This document shows, piece after piece, positions 19,750 through 27,578 of a DNA stretch of 64,000 nucleotides. The notes below the pieces were generated by a model, which saw only the letters and a list, made by a program, of their open reading frames with translations, was not told where the DNA came from and did not search any database. The translations under genes and the position numbers were made by a program. The number at the start of each line of letters is the position of its first letter. Position 1 is the first letter of the stretch. The DNA lies in assembly GCA_947074205.1 (NCBI GenBank), contig CAMTOQ010000002.1, positions 62,001 through 126,000 of the forward strand, in the 5' to 3' direction. Origin of the DNA: an uncultured Bacteroides sp. Its GTDB lineage: Bacteria > Bacteroidota > Bacteroidia > Bacteroidales > Bacteroidaceae.

Positions 19750-21762
19750 TTATTTCTTTTTGCGCAAAACTACTGCAGAACGGGCTGGGACATAAAGCTT
19801 GAGCCACTCTTTCTTTTCCTTTGCATAAAGAGGATCAGGATTAGTAAAATGAACGACCGAATCATCGGCAAATCCATTTCCACCATACTCCTTTGAATCC
19901 GTATTCAACACTACCTCATAGGCGCCCGGTGCTACTAGGAAACCATAGTCAGTATACGAATGTTTAGGGCTGAAATTGAATACAAATATTAAATCCTTAC
20001 GTTGATATGCCAGAATCTGATCAGCATCATTGTGCCAAATTTCCACAACAGGAGTAGATTGAATATTCTTCACACTCTTAATAGTATCCAACATCGCCTT
20101 ATCAAAATCACCTAGATAGTGAAATGTTAAGTTCTTGTTGTCTACCAAGTCCCATTGACGGCGCGCGTATTTATACGACCAACCATTACCATCACGTGGA
20201 AAGTCAATCCACTCTGGATGGCCAAATTCGTTGCCCATAAAATTGAGATATCCACCATTGATAGTCGAAGCTGTCAATAGTCTAATCATCTTATGTAGCG
20301 CTAAGCCGCGGTGCACCACGTAATTCTCATCGCCCTTTTGCATATGCCAATACATATCAGCATCAATTAAGCGGAAAATGATAGTCTTGTCACCTACTAA
20401 CGCTTGATCGTGACTTTCTGCATAAGAGATCGTCTTCTCATCAGATCGACGATTAGTCACTTCCCAGAACATACTCGATGGCTTCCAATCTTCGTCAATT
20501 TTCTCCTTGATTGTTTTAATCCAGTAGTCCGGAATATTCATGGCTAGACGATAATCAAACCCATAGCCACCATCATCAAACTTAGCTGCTAGTCCGGGCA
20601 TACCCGACACTTCTTCAGCAATAGTGATAGCAGTTGCTTTCACCTCATGAATCAAAAGATTAGCCAGAGTTAAGTAACATATAGCATTATCATCTTCGTG
20701 CCCATTGTAGTAGTCACCATAGTCCATAAAGGCTTCTCCTAGGCCATGGCTATAGTAAAGCATTGATGTTACTCCGTCAAATCGGAACCCATCAAATTTG
20801 TACTCTTCCAACCAGAATTTACAGTTGGATAGCAAGAAGTGAAGCACTTCATTTTTACCATAATCAAAACAAAGAGAATCCCAAGCCGGATGTTCACGAC
20901 GAACGCCAGGATAGAAATATTGGTTAGGGTCGCCTGCAAAATTGCCAAGACCTTCCACCTCGTTTTTCACAGCGTGCGAGTGAACGATATCCATAATAAC
21001 AGCTATGCCCAATTGGTGAGCTGCATCAATCAACTCTTTCAACTCTTCGGGAGTACCAAAACGCGAGCTAGCCGCAAAGAAGTTGGATACATGATATCCA
21101 AAACTTCCATAGTAAGGGTGCTCTTGAATAGCCATAATCTGGATACAGTTATACCCATCTGCAGCTATTCGTGGCAATATTTTCTCTCTAAACTCTACAT
21201 AGCTACCCACCTTTTCTTCCTGCTGTGCCATGCCAATATGACACTCATAAATTAGAAGCGGATCGGTAGAGGGTTTAAAGGTTTTCTTTTTAAACTTAAA
21301 CTCTTTCTCAGGAGCCCACACTTGAGCGCTAAATATCTTTGTCTGCTCATCTTGCACCACTCTAGTAGCCCAAGCAGGGATACGCTCACCTTGGCCACCC
21401 TCCCAATAAACATTTAGCTTATACAAATCTTGGTGTGCAATAGCATCCTTAGGAAGTTCTATTTCCCAGATACCGTTTTTTAGTTTCTTCAACTCATATT
21501 TAGACGATTCTGTCCAATTGTTGAAAGTACCAATCATAAAGATGCTTGTCGCATTGGGAGCCCATTCGCGGAATATCCAACCTTCTTTGGTGCGATGCAA
21601 TCCAAAGTAGAGATATCCTGTAGCGAAATCTGTCAACGTAGTTTTGCCCTGGTTAGTCAGTTCTGCAATCTTTTCGAGTGCAAAGTTATGTCGGCCTTCA
21701 ATGGCACCGGCATAGGGTTCAAGCCAGGTGTCATTTTTTATTAGCCCAAGTGTTTTTTCCAT
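19750..21762 (-). CDS. glgB: 1,4-alpha-glucan branching enzyme, eukaryote-like form
   Basis: GlgB makes alpha-1,6 branches in glycogen. In 670 residues there is an N-terminal CBM48 domain (about 55-150, FREWAPNATSIFMIGTFNNW), the GH13 barrel with nucleophile Asp329 (DGFRFDGVTSM), Glu383 (IAEEVSGMP) and Asp452 (ESHDQALVGD), then a C-terminal beta sandwich. The segment NFMGNEFGHPEWIDFPR and the lack of the long bacterial N-terminal module make it resemble animal and plant branching enzymes more than E. coli GlgB. It follows the YhcH-family gene by 12 bases and is probably cotranscribed with it. Confidence 0.94.
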   Translation of the reverse strand: MEKTLGLIKNDTWLEPYAGAIEGRHNFALEKIAELTNQGKTTLTDFATGYLYFGLHRTKEGWIFREWAPNATSIFMIGTFNNWTESSKYELKKLKNGIWEIELPKDAIAHQDLYKLNVYWEGGQGERIPAWATRVVQDEQTKIFSAQVWAPEKEFKFKKKTFKPSTDPLLIYECHIGMAQQEEKVGSYVEFREKILPRIAADGYNCIQIMAIQEHPYYGSFGYHVSNFFAASSRFGTPEELKELIDAAHQLGIAVIMDIVHSHAVKNEVEGLGNFAGDPNQYFYPGVRREHPAWDSLCFDYGKNEVLHFLLSNCKFWLEEYKFDGFRFDGVTSMLYYSHGLGEAFMDYGDYYNGHEDDNAICYLTLANLLIHEVKATAITIAEEVSGMPGLAAKFDDGGYGFDYRLAMNIPDYWIKTIKEKIDEDWKPSSMFWEVTNRRSDEKTISYAESHDQALVGDKTIIFRLIDADMYWHMQKGDENYVVHRGLALHKMIRLLTASTINGGYLNFMGNEFGHPEWIDFPRDGNGWSYKYARRQWDLVDNKNLTFHYLGDFDKAMLDTIKSVKNIQSTPVVEIWHNDADQILAYQRKDLIFVFNFSPKHSYTDYGFLVAPGAYEVVLNTDSKEYGGNGFADDSVVHFTNPDPLYAKEKKEWLKLYVPARSAVVLRKKK

Positions 21763-21774
21763 AAATGGAGAGTG

Positions 21775-22224
21775 TTAAGCTTTAACTTTCACGATTACTT
21801 TCTTCACACCAGTCTCGGTGATACCGGGTGCATGGCCATCTTGTGGAAAGAAGATAGCAAACATACCAGGTTTCACAGCAATGTAGTCTTGTGCTAAACC
21901 TTCAAAGAAAGTGATATCTTTCTCAGCGTTGTATACAGCATCAGCAGGCATACACTCATTTCCAGGAGTATATCCCATAACCTCAACTCCCGAAAGAGGA
22001 ATTTGAATATCAATAAATACATTATGCGTTTCGAGCTTAGCAGCTTCTTTGGTTTTTGGGCTAGTTTGCGCCACATTCACCACCAAATCTTTACCACAAA
22101 GTTCTGTCTTGCTACCTGCTTCGAGTGCATTCAAATCAGTATTCTTCAAGAAATCAATAGCTTGTGCAAAAAGCGGATTTAATGATGCGTATTTCTCCAA
22201 ATTGTCAAGTGTATCAACTACCAT
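21775..22224 (-). CDS. YhcH/YjgK/YiaL family protein
   Basis: 149 residues of the DUF386 family (YhcH/EbgC-like), cupin-like beta-barrel proteins linked to sialic acid and other sugar metabolism. Recognisable stretches are THNVFIDIQIPLSG, which carries metal-ligand positions, the FFPQDGHAPGI segment with the conserved His, and VKKVIVKV at the end. It is the promoter-proximal gene before glgB on the minus strand. Here the neighbour suggests a sugar-anomer or sugar-ester role in glucan metabolism, but this is inference; the biochemical activity of most members is unsettled. Confidence 0.9.
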   Translation of the reverse strand: MVVDTLDNLEKYASLNPLFAQAIDFLKNTDLNALEAGSKTELCGKDLVVNVAQTSPKTKEAAKLETHNVFIDIQIPLSGVEVMGYTPGNECMPADAVYNAEKDITFFEGLAQDYIAVKPGMFAIFFPQDGHAPGITETGVKKVIVKVKA

Positions 22225-22469
22225 AATTCTTTATTTTTTTAAGTTCAAAATCTAAATTACCTCTATTCATTCATCAACTTTCTTCATTGATTGCAATGCA
22301 TCTTTGATACATCCGTTAATGTATGTTCCAAAAACTAATAGAACGCAAACCTACAAATAATTTTCCTAACATTCTATTAGCTAGTGAAAGATTTTACGCT
22401 GATTCCACACATCTATCAAGGTAAAAAAGAATTTCTAGCCTTTTTCATGGCAGAAAAAGAGTAAACACC

Positions 22470-22477
22470 TATTTTTG
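22470..22477 (+). promoter_or_regulatory. Promoter -7 element for the acetyltransferase gene
   Basis: TATTTTTG fits TAnnTTTG, 36 bases before ATG 22513. The remainder of the 22225-22469 gap holds no gene I can see. Confidence 0.6.
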
Positions 22478-22512
22478 TTTCTTCAATAAACACGTCTATA
22501 ATTTTTAATACA

Positions 22513-22998
22513 ATGATACGTTTCGTTCAACCCAAAGATACAGCCGATATTGTAGCTATTTACAATCACTATATCACAAATACCACCGTCACTTTCGAAA
22601 CAACGCCCCTAACTGCCGAACAAATGTCGAGGCGGATTGATCTACTTGCTTCCAAATATCCATATTTTGTTTTCGAAGAAGAAGGAAAAGTTGTGGGTTA
22701 CTGTTATGCACACGGTTGGAAAGAAAAGGCAGCCTACAATAAGACCGTAGAGACAACAATATATCTATCACCGACGAGTGTGGGAAAGGGAATTGGTAAA
22801 AAGATGTTGGCTCACCTCATTGAAGAGTGCCGCCTTAGAAACTATCATAGCCTCATTGCTTGTATCACACAAGGCAACGAGGCTAGTTTTGTGCTTCACC
22901 AACACTTTGGATTCCATCAGGCATCACAGTTTAAGGAGGTTGGACGTAAGTTTGATCAATGGCTCGATGTTATAGATTACCAGTTGATAATAAAATAG
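22513..22998 (+). CDS. GNAT N-acetyltransferase, phosphinothricin acetyltransferase-like
   Basis: 161 residues forming one GNAT domain. The acetyl-CoA loop is SVGKGIGKKML at about 88-99, preceded by the beta strand with TVETTIYLSP, and followed by NEASFVLHQHFGFHQASQFKEVGRKFDQWLD, the layout of the Pat/MnaT (YncA) branch that acetylates methionine sulphone-type or phosphinothricin-type amino groups. The natural substrate is probably a toxic or modified amino acid; not determinable here. It converges on the hydrogenase operon with only 7 bases between stops. Confidence 0.88.
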   Translation: MIRFVQPKDTADIVAIYNHYITNTTVTFETTPLTAEQMSRRIDLLASKYPYFVFEEEGKVVGYCYAHGWKEKAAYNKTVETTIYLSPTSVGKGIGKKMLAHLIEECRLRNYHSLIACITQGNEASFVLHQHFGFHQASQFKEVGRKFDQWLDVIDYQLIIK

Positions 22999-23005
22999 TT
23001 ACCAC

Positions 23006-23482
23006 CTACTCTAACGCATCTAGTATCTTCTTTATCTCAATACTCTGAAGCCTTCCATACACTTTATCGCCTATCGTTACTACTGGTGCTAGTCCACAAG
23101 CGCCAACACAGCGTAGGCAATCGAGTGAAAACTTACCATCGGGAGTTGTTTGGCCTACTTCTATACCCACAACACGCTTCAGCTCCTCGAGTATTTTCTC
23201 GGCACCACGCACATAACAGGCTGTACCCATACAAACCGATATAGGATATCGGCCCTTAGGCGTCATAGTAAAAAAGGTATAAAACGTTACCACCCCATAG
23301 ACTTTAGATCGGGGAATGTGTAACTTAGCTGCAATGATGCGTTGCACCTCTTCGGGCAAATAGCCCACAGTGTGTTGCACCTCATGCAGTATATGTATTA
23401 GTTCGCCCGGATCATTTTTGCTCTGATCGCAGATTTTTTCTATCTGTTGACGGGCCGTACAAGCTATTTTTAGTTCGGACAT
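23006..23482 (-). CDS. hydC: NuoE-like [2Fe-2S] subunit of bifurcating hydrogenase
   Basis: 158 residues from ATG 23482, chosen because AAAGGAG lies just upstream on the minus strand; a TTG at 23518 would also be in frame. A thioredoxin-like [2Fe-2S] ferredoxin fold: CMGTACYVRG and, 30-odd residues later, CLRCVGACG provide the four cysteines. The N-terminal helical part (ELIHILHEVQHTVGYLPEEV) is NuoE-typical. In trimeric HydABC enzymes this subunit passes electrons between the flavin subunit and the catalytic subunit. It is the third gene of the operon. The symbol is given by role. Confidence 0.92.
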   Translation of the reverse strand: MSELKIACTARQQIEKICDQSKNDPGELIHILHEVQHTVGYLPEEVQRIIAAKLHIPRSKVYGVVTFYTFFTMTPKGRYPISVCMGTACYVRGAEKILEELKRVVGIEVGQTTPDGKFSLDCLRCVGACGLAPVVTIGDKVYGRLQSIEIKKILDALE

Positions 23483-23514
23483 ATCACTCTCCTTTCTTAG
23501 TTTAAGTAAAGAAA

Positions 23515-25281
23515 TCAATTGATCGTTTTCTTGAAATAATGAGTATGCAACAGATGGTGCGCTTTCTCGCTAAGGGGCTTACCTAAGAAGTTTCCATACA
23601 GCATTTTTATATAGGGATTTTCATGTGATTTGCGTATGGGCTTCTCTTTATCTTCCTCATAGAGTGCTTGAGCGCGAGCTAGCAACACATCAACATCGCC
23701 GTGATGCTGAGGTTGGCCACCACCACCAATGCAACCACCCGGACAAGCCATAATCTCGATGGCGTGGTATTCGTTTTTGCCGCTTCGCACATCTTCTAAA
23801 AGATGACGTGCATTTCCTAGACCATGGGCTATTCCAACCTTAAGTTCAAAGCCATTCAGGTTAACAGTGGTACGGCGCACACCAGTCATTCCTCGCACCT
23901 CTTCAAAGTCGAGTCTTGTAAGGCTTTCGCCTGTATAGATTTCGTAAAGCGAACGCAGAGCAGCCTCCATTACCCCTCCCGTTGTTCCGAAAATAACACC
24001 TGCTCCCGATGACTCACCCATGGGGTTATCAAATTCACTATCAGGTAGCACTTTAAAACCGATATTAGCACGTTTTATCAATGCAGCAAGTTCCCTAGTT
24101 GAGATAGAGTAATCCACATCGGGGTTACCATTAACCTTAAACTCTGAGCGGTCGCATTCGTATTTCTTCGCCAAACATGGCATGATAGATACCACCACTA
24201 ACTTTTCGCGTGGTATGCCCATTGTTTCGGCCCAATAGCTTTTAGCAATAGCACCAAACATCTGCTGGGGCGAACGCGCAGTAGAAGGAATGTCGAGCAA
24301 GTCGGGAAACTGATATTCAAAGAAGTTGACCCATGCAGGACAGCACGAAGTAAGTATTGGTAGACTTACTTCTTTATCGCCTTCCATAAAGCGCGTGAGG
24401 CGCTCTAAAACCTCCGCCCCCTCCTCCATTATTGTAAGGTCGGCAGCGAAGTCGGTATCAAATACATAGTCGAAACCAAGTTCGCGCAACGCGTAAACCA
24501 TCTTGCCCGTGACGCTGGTACCTGCAGGATAGCCAAATGACTCTCCTAAAGCTACACGTACAGCTGGAGCAGTCTGCACAATCACCACTTTGTCAGGGTT
24601 TTCCAAATCTTCTAGCAAACGGTTGGTGTGGTCGTGCTCGGTAAGTGCACCTACCGGACATACGGCTACACATTGACCACAATAAGTGCATTCACTCTGA
24701 GCCATAGGCTTGTCAAACGCAGGCGCTATGGTGGTATTAAAACCGCGACCTACTGCACCTAAAGCTCCTACTGTTTGTACATCATTGCAAACACTCTCGC
24801 ATCGACGGCAATAGATACATTTGTCCATATTGCGTACAATAGACGAAGTGATTTCGCGTTTGCGCGGCGATTGCTCGCTACCCCTAAAAGGCAGTTCGCG
24901 AATATTGAAACGCACAGCCAAGTTTTGCAGCTCACAGTTTCCCGATTTAGGACAAGTTAGACAGTCGTTAGGATGATCTGAAAGAATCAACTCAACAACC
25001 ATTTGGCGTGCACGTTGCACCCGCAATGTACTGGTATGAATCACCATCCCTTCTGTGCAAGGTGTGGCACAAGCAGGTGCCAAATTACGCCTACCCTCTA
25101 CCTCCACTACGCATACACGGCAAGAGGCAGGGCTGTTTTTCACACAAGTACCCTTGAGATTGAAATGGCACAATGTGGGTATATCAATGCCGATAGCATG
25201 TGCGGCATCTAGTATGGTCGATCCTTGAGGCACCGTGATTGAGTGATGATCGACTTGTAAAGTAATATGTTTCTTTGTCAT
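23515..25281 (-). CDS. hydA: [FeFe]-hydrogenase catalytic subunit, group A3 type
   Basis: 588 residues. In order: an N-terminal plant-type [2Fe-2S] domain (cysteines at 38, 54, 57, 71), a His/Cys [4Fe-4S] site (HPNDCLTCPKSGNC), two ferredoxin [4Fe-4S] motifs (CIYCRRCESVC, CTYCGQCVAVCPVG), then the H-cluster domain with all three signatures: TSCCPAW near 310, MPCLAKKYE near 365, and MACPGGCIGGGGQP near 510-522, followed by the small-subunit-like tail. This is the layout of A3 enzymes that couple H2 formation to NADH and reduced ferredoxin. No export signal: cytoplasmic. Flanked by hydB and hydC in the same operon. Confidence 0.95.
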   Translation of the reverse strand: MTKKHITLQVDHHSITVPQGSTILDAAHAIGIDIPTLCHFNLKGTCVKNSPASCRVCVVEVEGRRNLAPACATPCTEGMVIHTSTLRVQRARQMVVELILSDHPNDCLTCPKSGNCELQNLAVRFNIRELPFRGSEQSPRKREITSSIVRNMDKCIYCRRCESVCNDVQTVGALGAVGRGFNTTIAPAFDKPMAQSECTYCGQCVAVCPVGALTEHDHTNRLLEDLENPDKVVIVQTAPAVRVALGESFGYPAGTSVTGKMVYALRELGFDYVFDTDFAADLTIMEEGAEVLERLTRFMEGDKEVSLPILTSCCPAWVNFFEYQFPDLLDIPSTARSPQQMFGAIAKSYWAETMGIPREKLVVVSIMPCLAKKYECDRSEFKVNGNPDVDYSISTRELAALIKRANIGFKVLPDSEFDNPMGESSGAGVIFGTTGGVMEAALRSLYEIYTGESLTRLDFEEVRGMTGVRRTTVNLNGFELKVGIAHGLGNARHLLEDVRSGKNEYHAIEIMACPGGCIGGGGQPQHHGDVDVLLARAQALYEEDKEKPIRKSHENPYIKMLYGNFLGKPLSEKAHHLLHTHYFKKTIN

Positions 25282-25299
25282 AAGTTAGATAGCTGGCGT

Positions 25300-27207
25300 T
25301 TAATAGATATGTATTGCATTGAACTTACAGCGGGCCAAGCACATACCACAGCGTATACACTTATCCGCCAATATAATATGAGGTTTGCGGACCATTCCTA
25401 CTATCGCTTCCACCGGGCAGTGTCGAGCACAGAGGTGACAACCTGTACAATTGTTTGGGTCGATGGCATAAGTCAATAAAGCCTTACACTGCTTGGCACG
25501 GCATTTCTTTAATTTGATATGCTCCACATACTCTTCGTAGAAATTCTCCAACGTCGAGAGTACCGGATTGGGAGATGTTTGCCCCAAACCACATAGTGCC
25601 GTATCTTTTATCACTTTTCCAAGAGTAGAAAGCGTTTGCAGATCCTCTTTCTCTCCACGTCCTTCTGTAATCTTATTCAATATTTCGAGCAAACGTTTAT
25701 TACCGATCCTGCAAGGTGTACATTTGCCACACGACTCCTCTACTGTAAAATCTAGATAGAAACGAGCCACCGATACCATGCAGTCATCCTCGTCCATCAC
25801 AATCATACCTCCAGAACCCATCATAGAACCAGCAGCTAGTAGGTTATCAAAATCAATAGGTGTATCGAGATCCTTCTCTGTGAGACAACCACCCGATGGG
25901 CCGCCCGTTTGCACAGCCTTAAACTTCTTTCCTCCTTTAATACCCCCACCGATGTCGTAAATCACCTCGCGCAGTGTAGTTCCCATTGGTACCTCTATCA
26001 AACCTACATTATTAATTTTGCCTGCCAAAGCAAACACCTTTGTGCCTTTGGAGAGCTTGGTGCCAATAGAAGAGAACCATTCTGCTCCATTGGTCAATAA
26101 GATAGGGATGTTGGCCAGCGTCTCCACATTATTCACATTGGTAGGTTTACCTTTATAGCCTTTTTCGGCAGGGAAAGGTGGTTTCAGGGTGGGTTCACCA
26201 CGTTTGCCCTCCATGGAGTGTATCAACCCTGTCTCCTCGCCACAAACAAAAGCACCGGCACCTAGACGGATTTCAATGTCAAACGAGAAATCTGTACCAA
26301 ATATATTTTGCCCCAACAGACCATATTGCCGAGCCTGATCAATTGCAATCTTTAAACGCTGAATTGCCAATGGATATTCAGCACGAATATAGACTAGCCC
26401 TATGCTTGCACCTATAGAGTGCCCGCAAATAATCATCGCCTCGATCACCGAATGAGGATCACCCTCCATAATGCTTCTATCCATAAAAGCTCCAGGGTCA
26501 CCTTCGTCTGCATTGCACACCACATACTTCTCGTCTCCGAACTGATTCATAGCATACTCCCACTTCAAGCCTGTAGGGAATCCACCACCGCCACGCCCTC
26601 TAAGACCCGATTGTTTGATTATATCTATCACTTCTTGCGGAGTACGGTTGAGCATAGCTTCAGCAAGGGCATCATAGCCTCCGCGTGCAATGTATTCTTC
26701 TATATTTTCCGGATCGATGAGACCACAGTTGCGCAAGGCCACTCGCAGCTGCTTGCGGTAAAAATCCATGTGCTTGGAGTCACTAATAAATTGATGAGTT
26801 TTGGGGTCTACATAGAGTAAGCGCTCCACTCTTTTCCCCCCAATCAAATGTTCCTTTACAATGGCCTCTGCATCATCGGGCGTCACCTCCACATAGAAAG
26901 TATTGTCGGGAATCACTTTCACTATTGGCCCTTTCTCACAGAATCCAAAACAACCGGTTACTAACACATCTACTTTATTGGATAATCCTGCTAGATGAGC
27001 AGCATAAACAAGATTGTCGGTAAGTTCGTGGCTAGCAGATGCCTTGCATCCGGTACCTCCACACACCAGTAGTTGCATTCGCGGTGTACCTGTGTTAAGG
27101 CTACAACAAATTTCATCCTGTCTGTTGCTACACGACTCACGTAAAGCCAGCTGAGCAGCGGCTTTTTGTCTGATCTCCTTTAGATCTTGGAAGGAGCATA
27201 TCTTCAT
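25300..27207 (-). CDS. hydB: NuoF-like flavin subunit of bifurcating hydrogenase
   Basis: 635 residues. The N-terminal part is a thioredoxin-like [2Fe-2S] domain (LLVCGGTGCKASAS, CFGFCEKGP). The NuoF core (about 120-540) has the FMN site GLRGRGGGGFPTG, the NADH loop NADEGDPGAFMDRS, and the [4Fe-4S] motif SCGKCTPCRIG with a distant fourth Cys. It ends with two [4Fe-4S] ferredoxin motifs (CTGCHLCARHCPVEA, CIRCGMCLARCKFNA), which simple NuoF lacks. This is the flavin-containing subunit where NAD and ferredoxin electrons meet in HydABC-type enzymes. First gene of the operon, with a good promoter upstream. Confidence 0.94.
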   Translation of the reverse strand: MKICSFQDLKEIRQKAAAQLALRESCSNRQDEICCSLNTGTPRMQLLVCGGTGCKASASHELTDNLVYAAHLAGLSNKVDVLVTGCFGFCEKGPIVKVIPDNTFYVEVTPDDAEAIVKEHLIGGKRVERLLYVDPKTHQFISDSKHMDFYRKQLRVALRNCGLIDPENIEEYIARGGYDALAEAMLNRTPQEVIDIIKQSGLRGRGGGGFPTGLKWEYAMNQFGDEKYVVCNADEGDPGAFMDRSIMEGDPHSVIEAMIICGHSIGASIGLVYIRAEYPLAIQRLKIAIDQARQYGLLGQNIFGTDFSFDIEIRLGAGAFVCGEETGLIHSMEGKRGEPTLKPPFPAEKGYKGKPTNVNNVETLANIPILLTNGAEWFSSIGTKLSKGTKVFALAGKINNVGLIEVPMGTTLREVIYDIGGGIKGGKKFKAVQTGGPSGGCLTEKDLDTPIDFDNLLAAGSMMGSGGMIVMDEDDCMVSVARFYLDFTVEESCGKCTPCRIGNKRLLEILNKITEGRGEKEDLQTLSTLGKVIKDTALCGLGQTSPNPVLSTLENFYEEYVEHIKLKKCRAKQCKALLTYAIDPNNCTGCHLCARHCPVEAIVGMVRKPHIILADKCIRCGMCLARCKFNAIHIY

Positions 27208-27234
27208 AGTGTCATCGATTTTATGTTAACAAAA

Positions 27235-27265
27235 CAAATATAGTGAATCGGCTATTTCGCGCAAG
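27235..27265 (-). promoter_or_regulatory. Promoter of the hydB-hydA-hydC operon
   Basis: Minus strand: CTTG (27262-27265), 19 bases, then TATATTTG (27235-27242), an exact -7 element with correct spacing to a near -33 element, 28 bases before the hydB ATG. Confidence 0.7.
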
Positions 27266-27337
27266 AAAATTAAAAAGGAAAGGATACAAACCTGCTGTAG
27301 AACAGTTATTTGAATAGGCTCATTTAAGAGCATTACT

Positions 27338-27424
27338 GGCAAGGGCTACTCTGCTTGGTGGCAAAGGCTACTCACCGTGCTGAGTACAGCTATCTACCGT
27401 GGTGAGTAGCCCTTGCCACCAAGC
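27338..27424. repeat. Intergenic element with three copies of a 14-base word
   Basis: GGCAAGGGCTACTC occurs at 27338-27351, with one change at 27360-27373, and inverted and exact at 27404-27417. A 24-bp stem with one mismatch can form between 27353-27376 and 27401-27424; alternatively copy one can pair with copy three. A 13-base direct repeat ACCGTGsTGAGTA lies at 27374-27386 and 27396-27408. It sits between the divergent hyd and acyl-CoA synthetase promoters and has no T run. Confidence 0.7.
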
Positions 27425-27538
27425 CAATAAAATATACCCTGAATTTGCCCTCATTCACGACTGTTCAAAATATACAAAAACTGTTATATAACATAGGCAG
27501 CACTGGCACGAAACATTACAACATATTGATTTAATACC

Positions 27539-27572
27539 TATATTTGCACATTCTAAAACTAATTGTGCAAAT
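27539..27572 (+). promoter_or_regulatory. Acyl-CoA synthetase promoter overlapping an inverted repeat
   Basis: TATATTTG at 27539-27546 is an exact -7 element. Overlapping it, ATTTGCACA (27542-27550) and TGTGCAAAT (27564-27572) form perfect 9-base arms separated by 13 bases, ending just before ATG 27579. It could be an operator or a hairpin covering the ribosome-binding region. Confidence 0.6.
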
Positions 27573-27578
27573 AAAAAA

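Noticed and set aside
20839..21255. 138-residue frame on the plus strand inside glgB
   Set aside because: It is fully antisense to a strongly conserved enzyme domain and shows no domain of its own.
23483..23518. TTG start of hydC overlapping the hydA stop
   Set aside because: A clear AAAGGAG sits just before the internal ATG at 23482, and the protein then begins at the usual NuoE N-terminus.
26419..26820. 133-residue frame on the plus strand inside hydB
   Set aside because: Antisense to the NuoF core, whose motifs are intact on the other strand; low-complexity composition.
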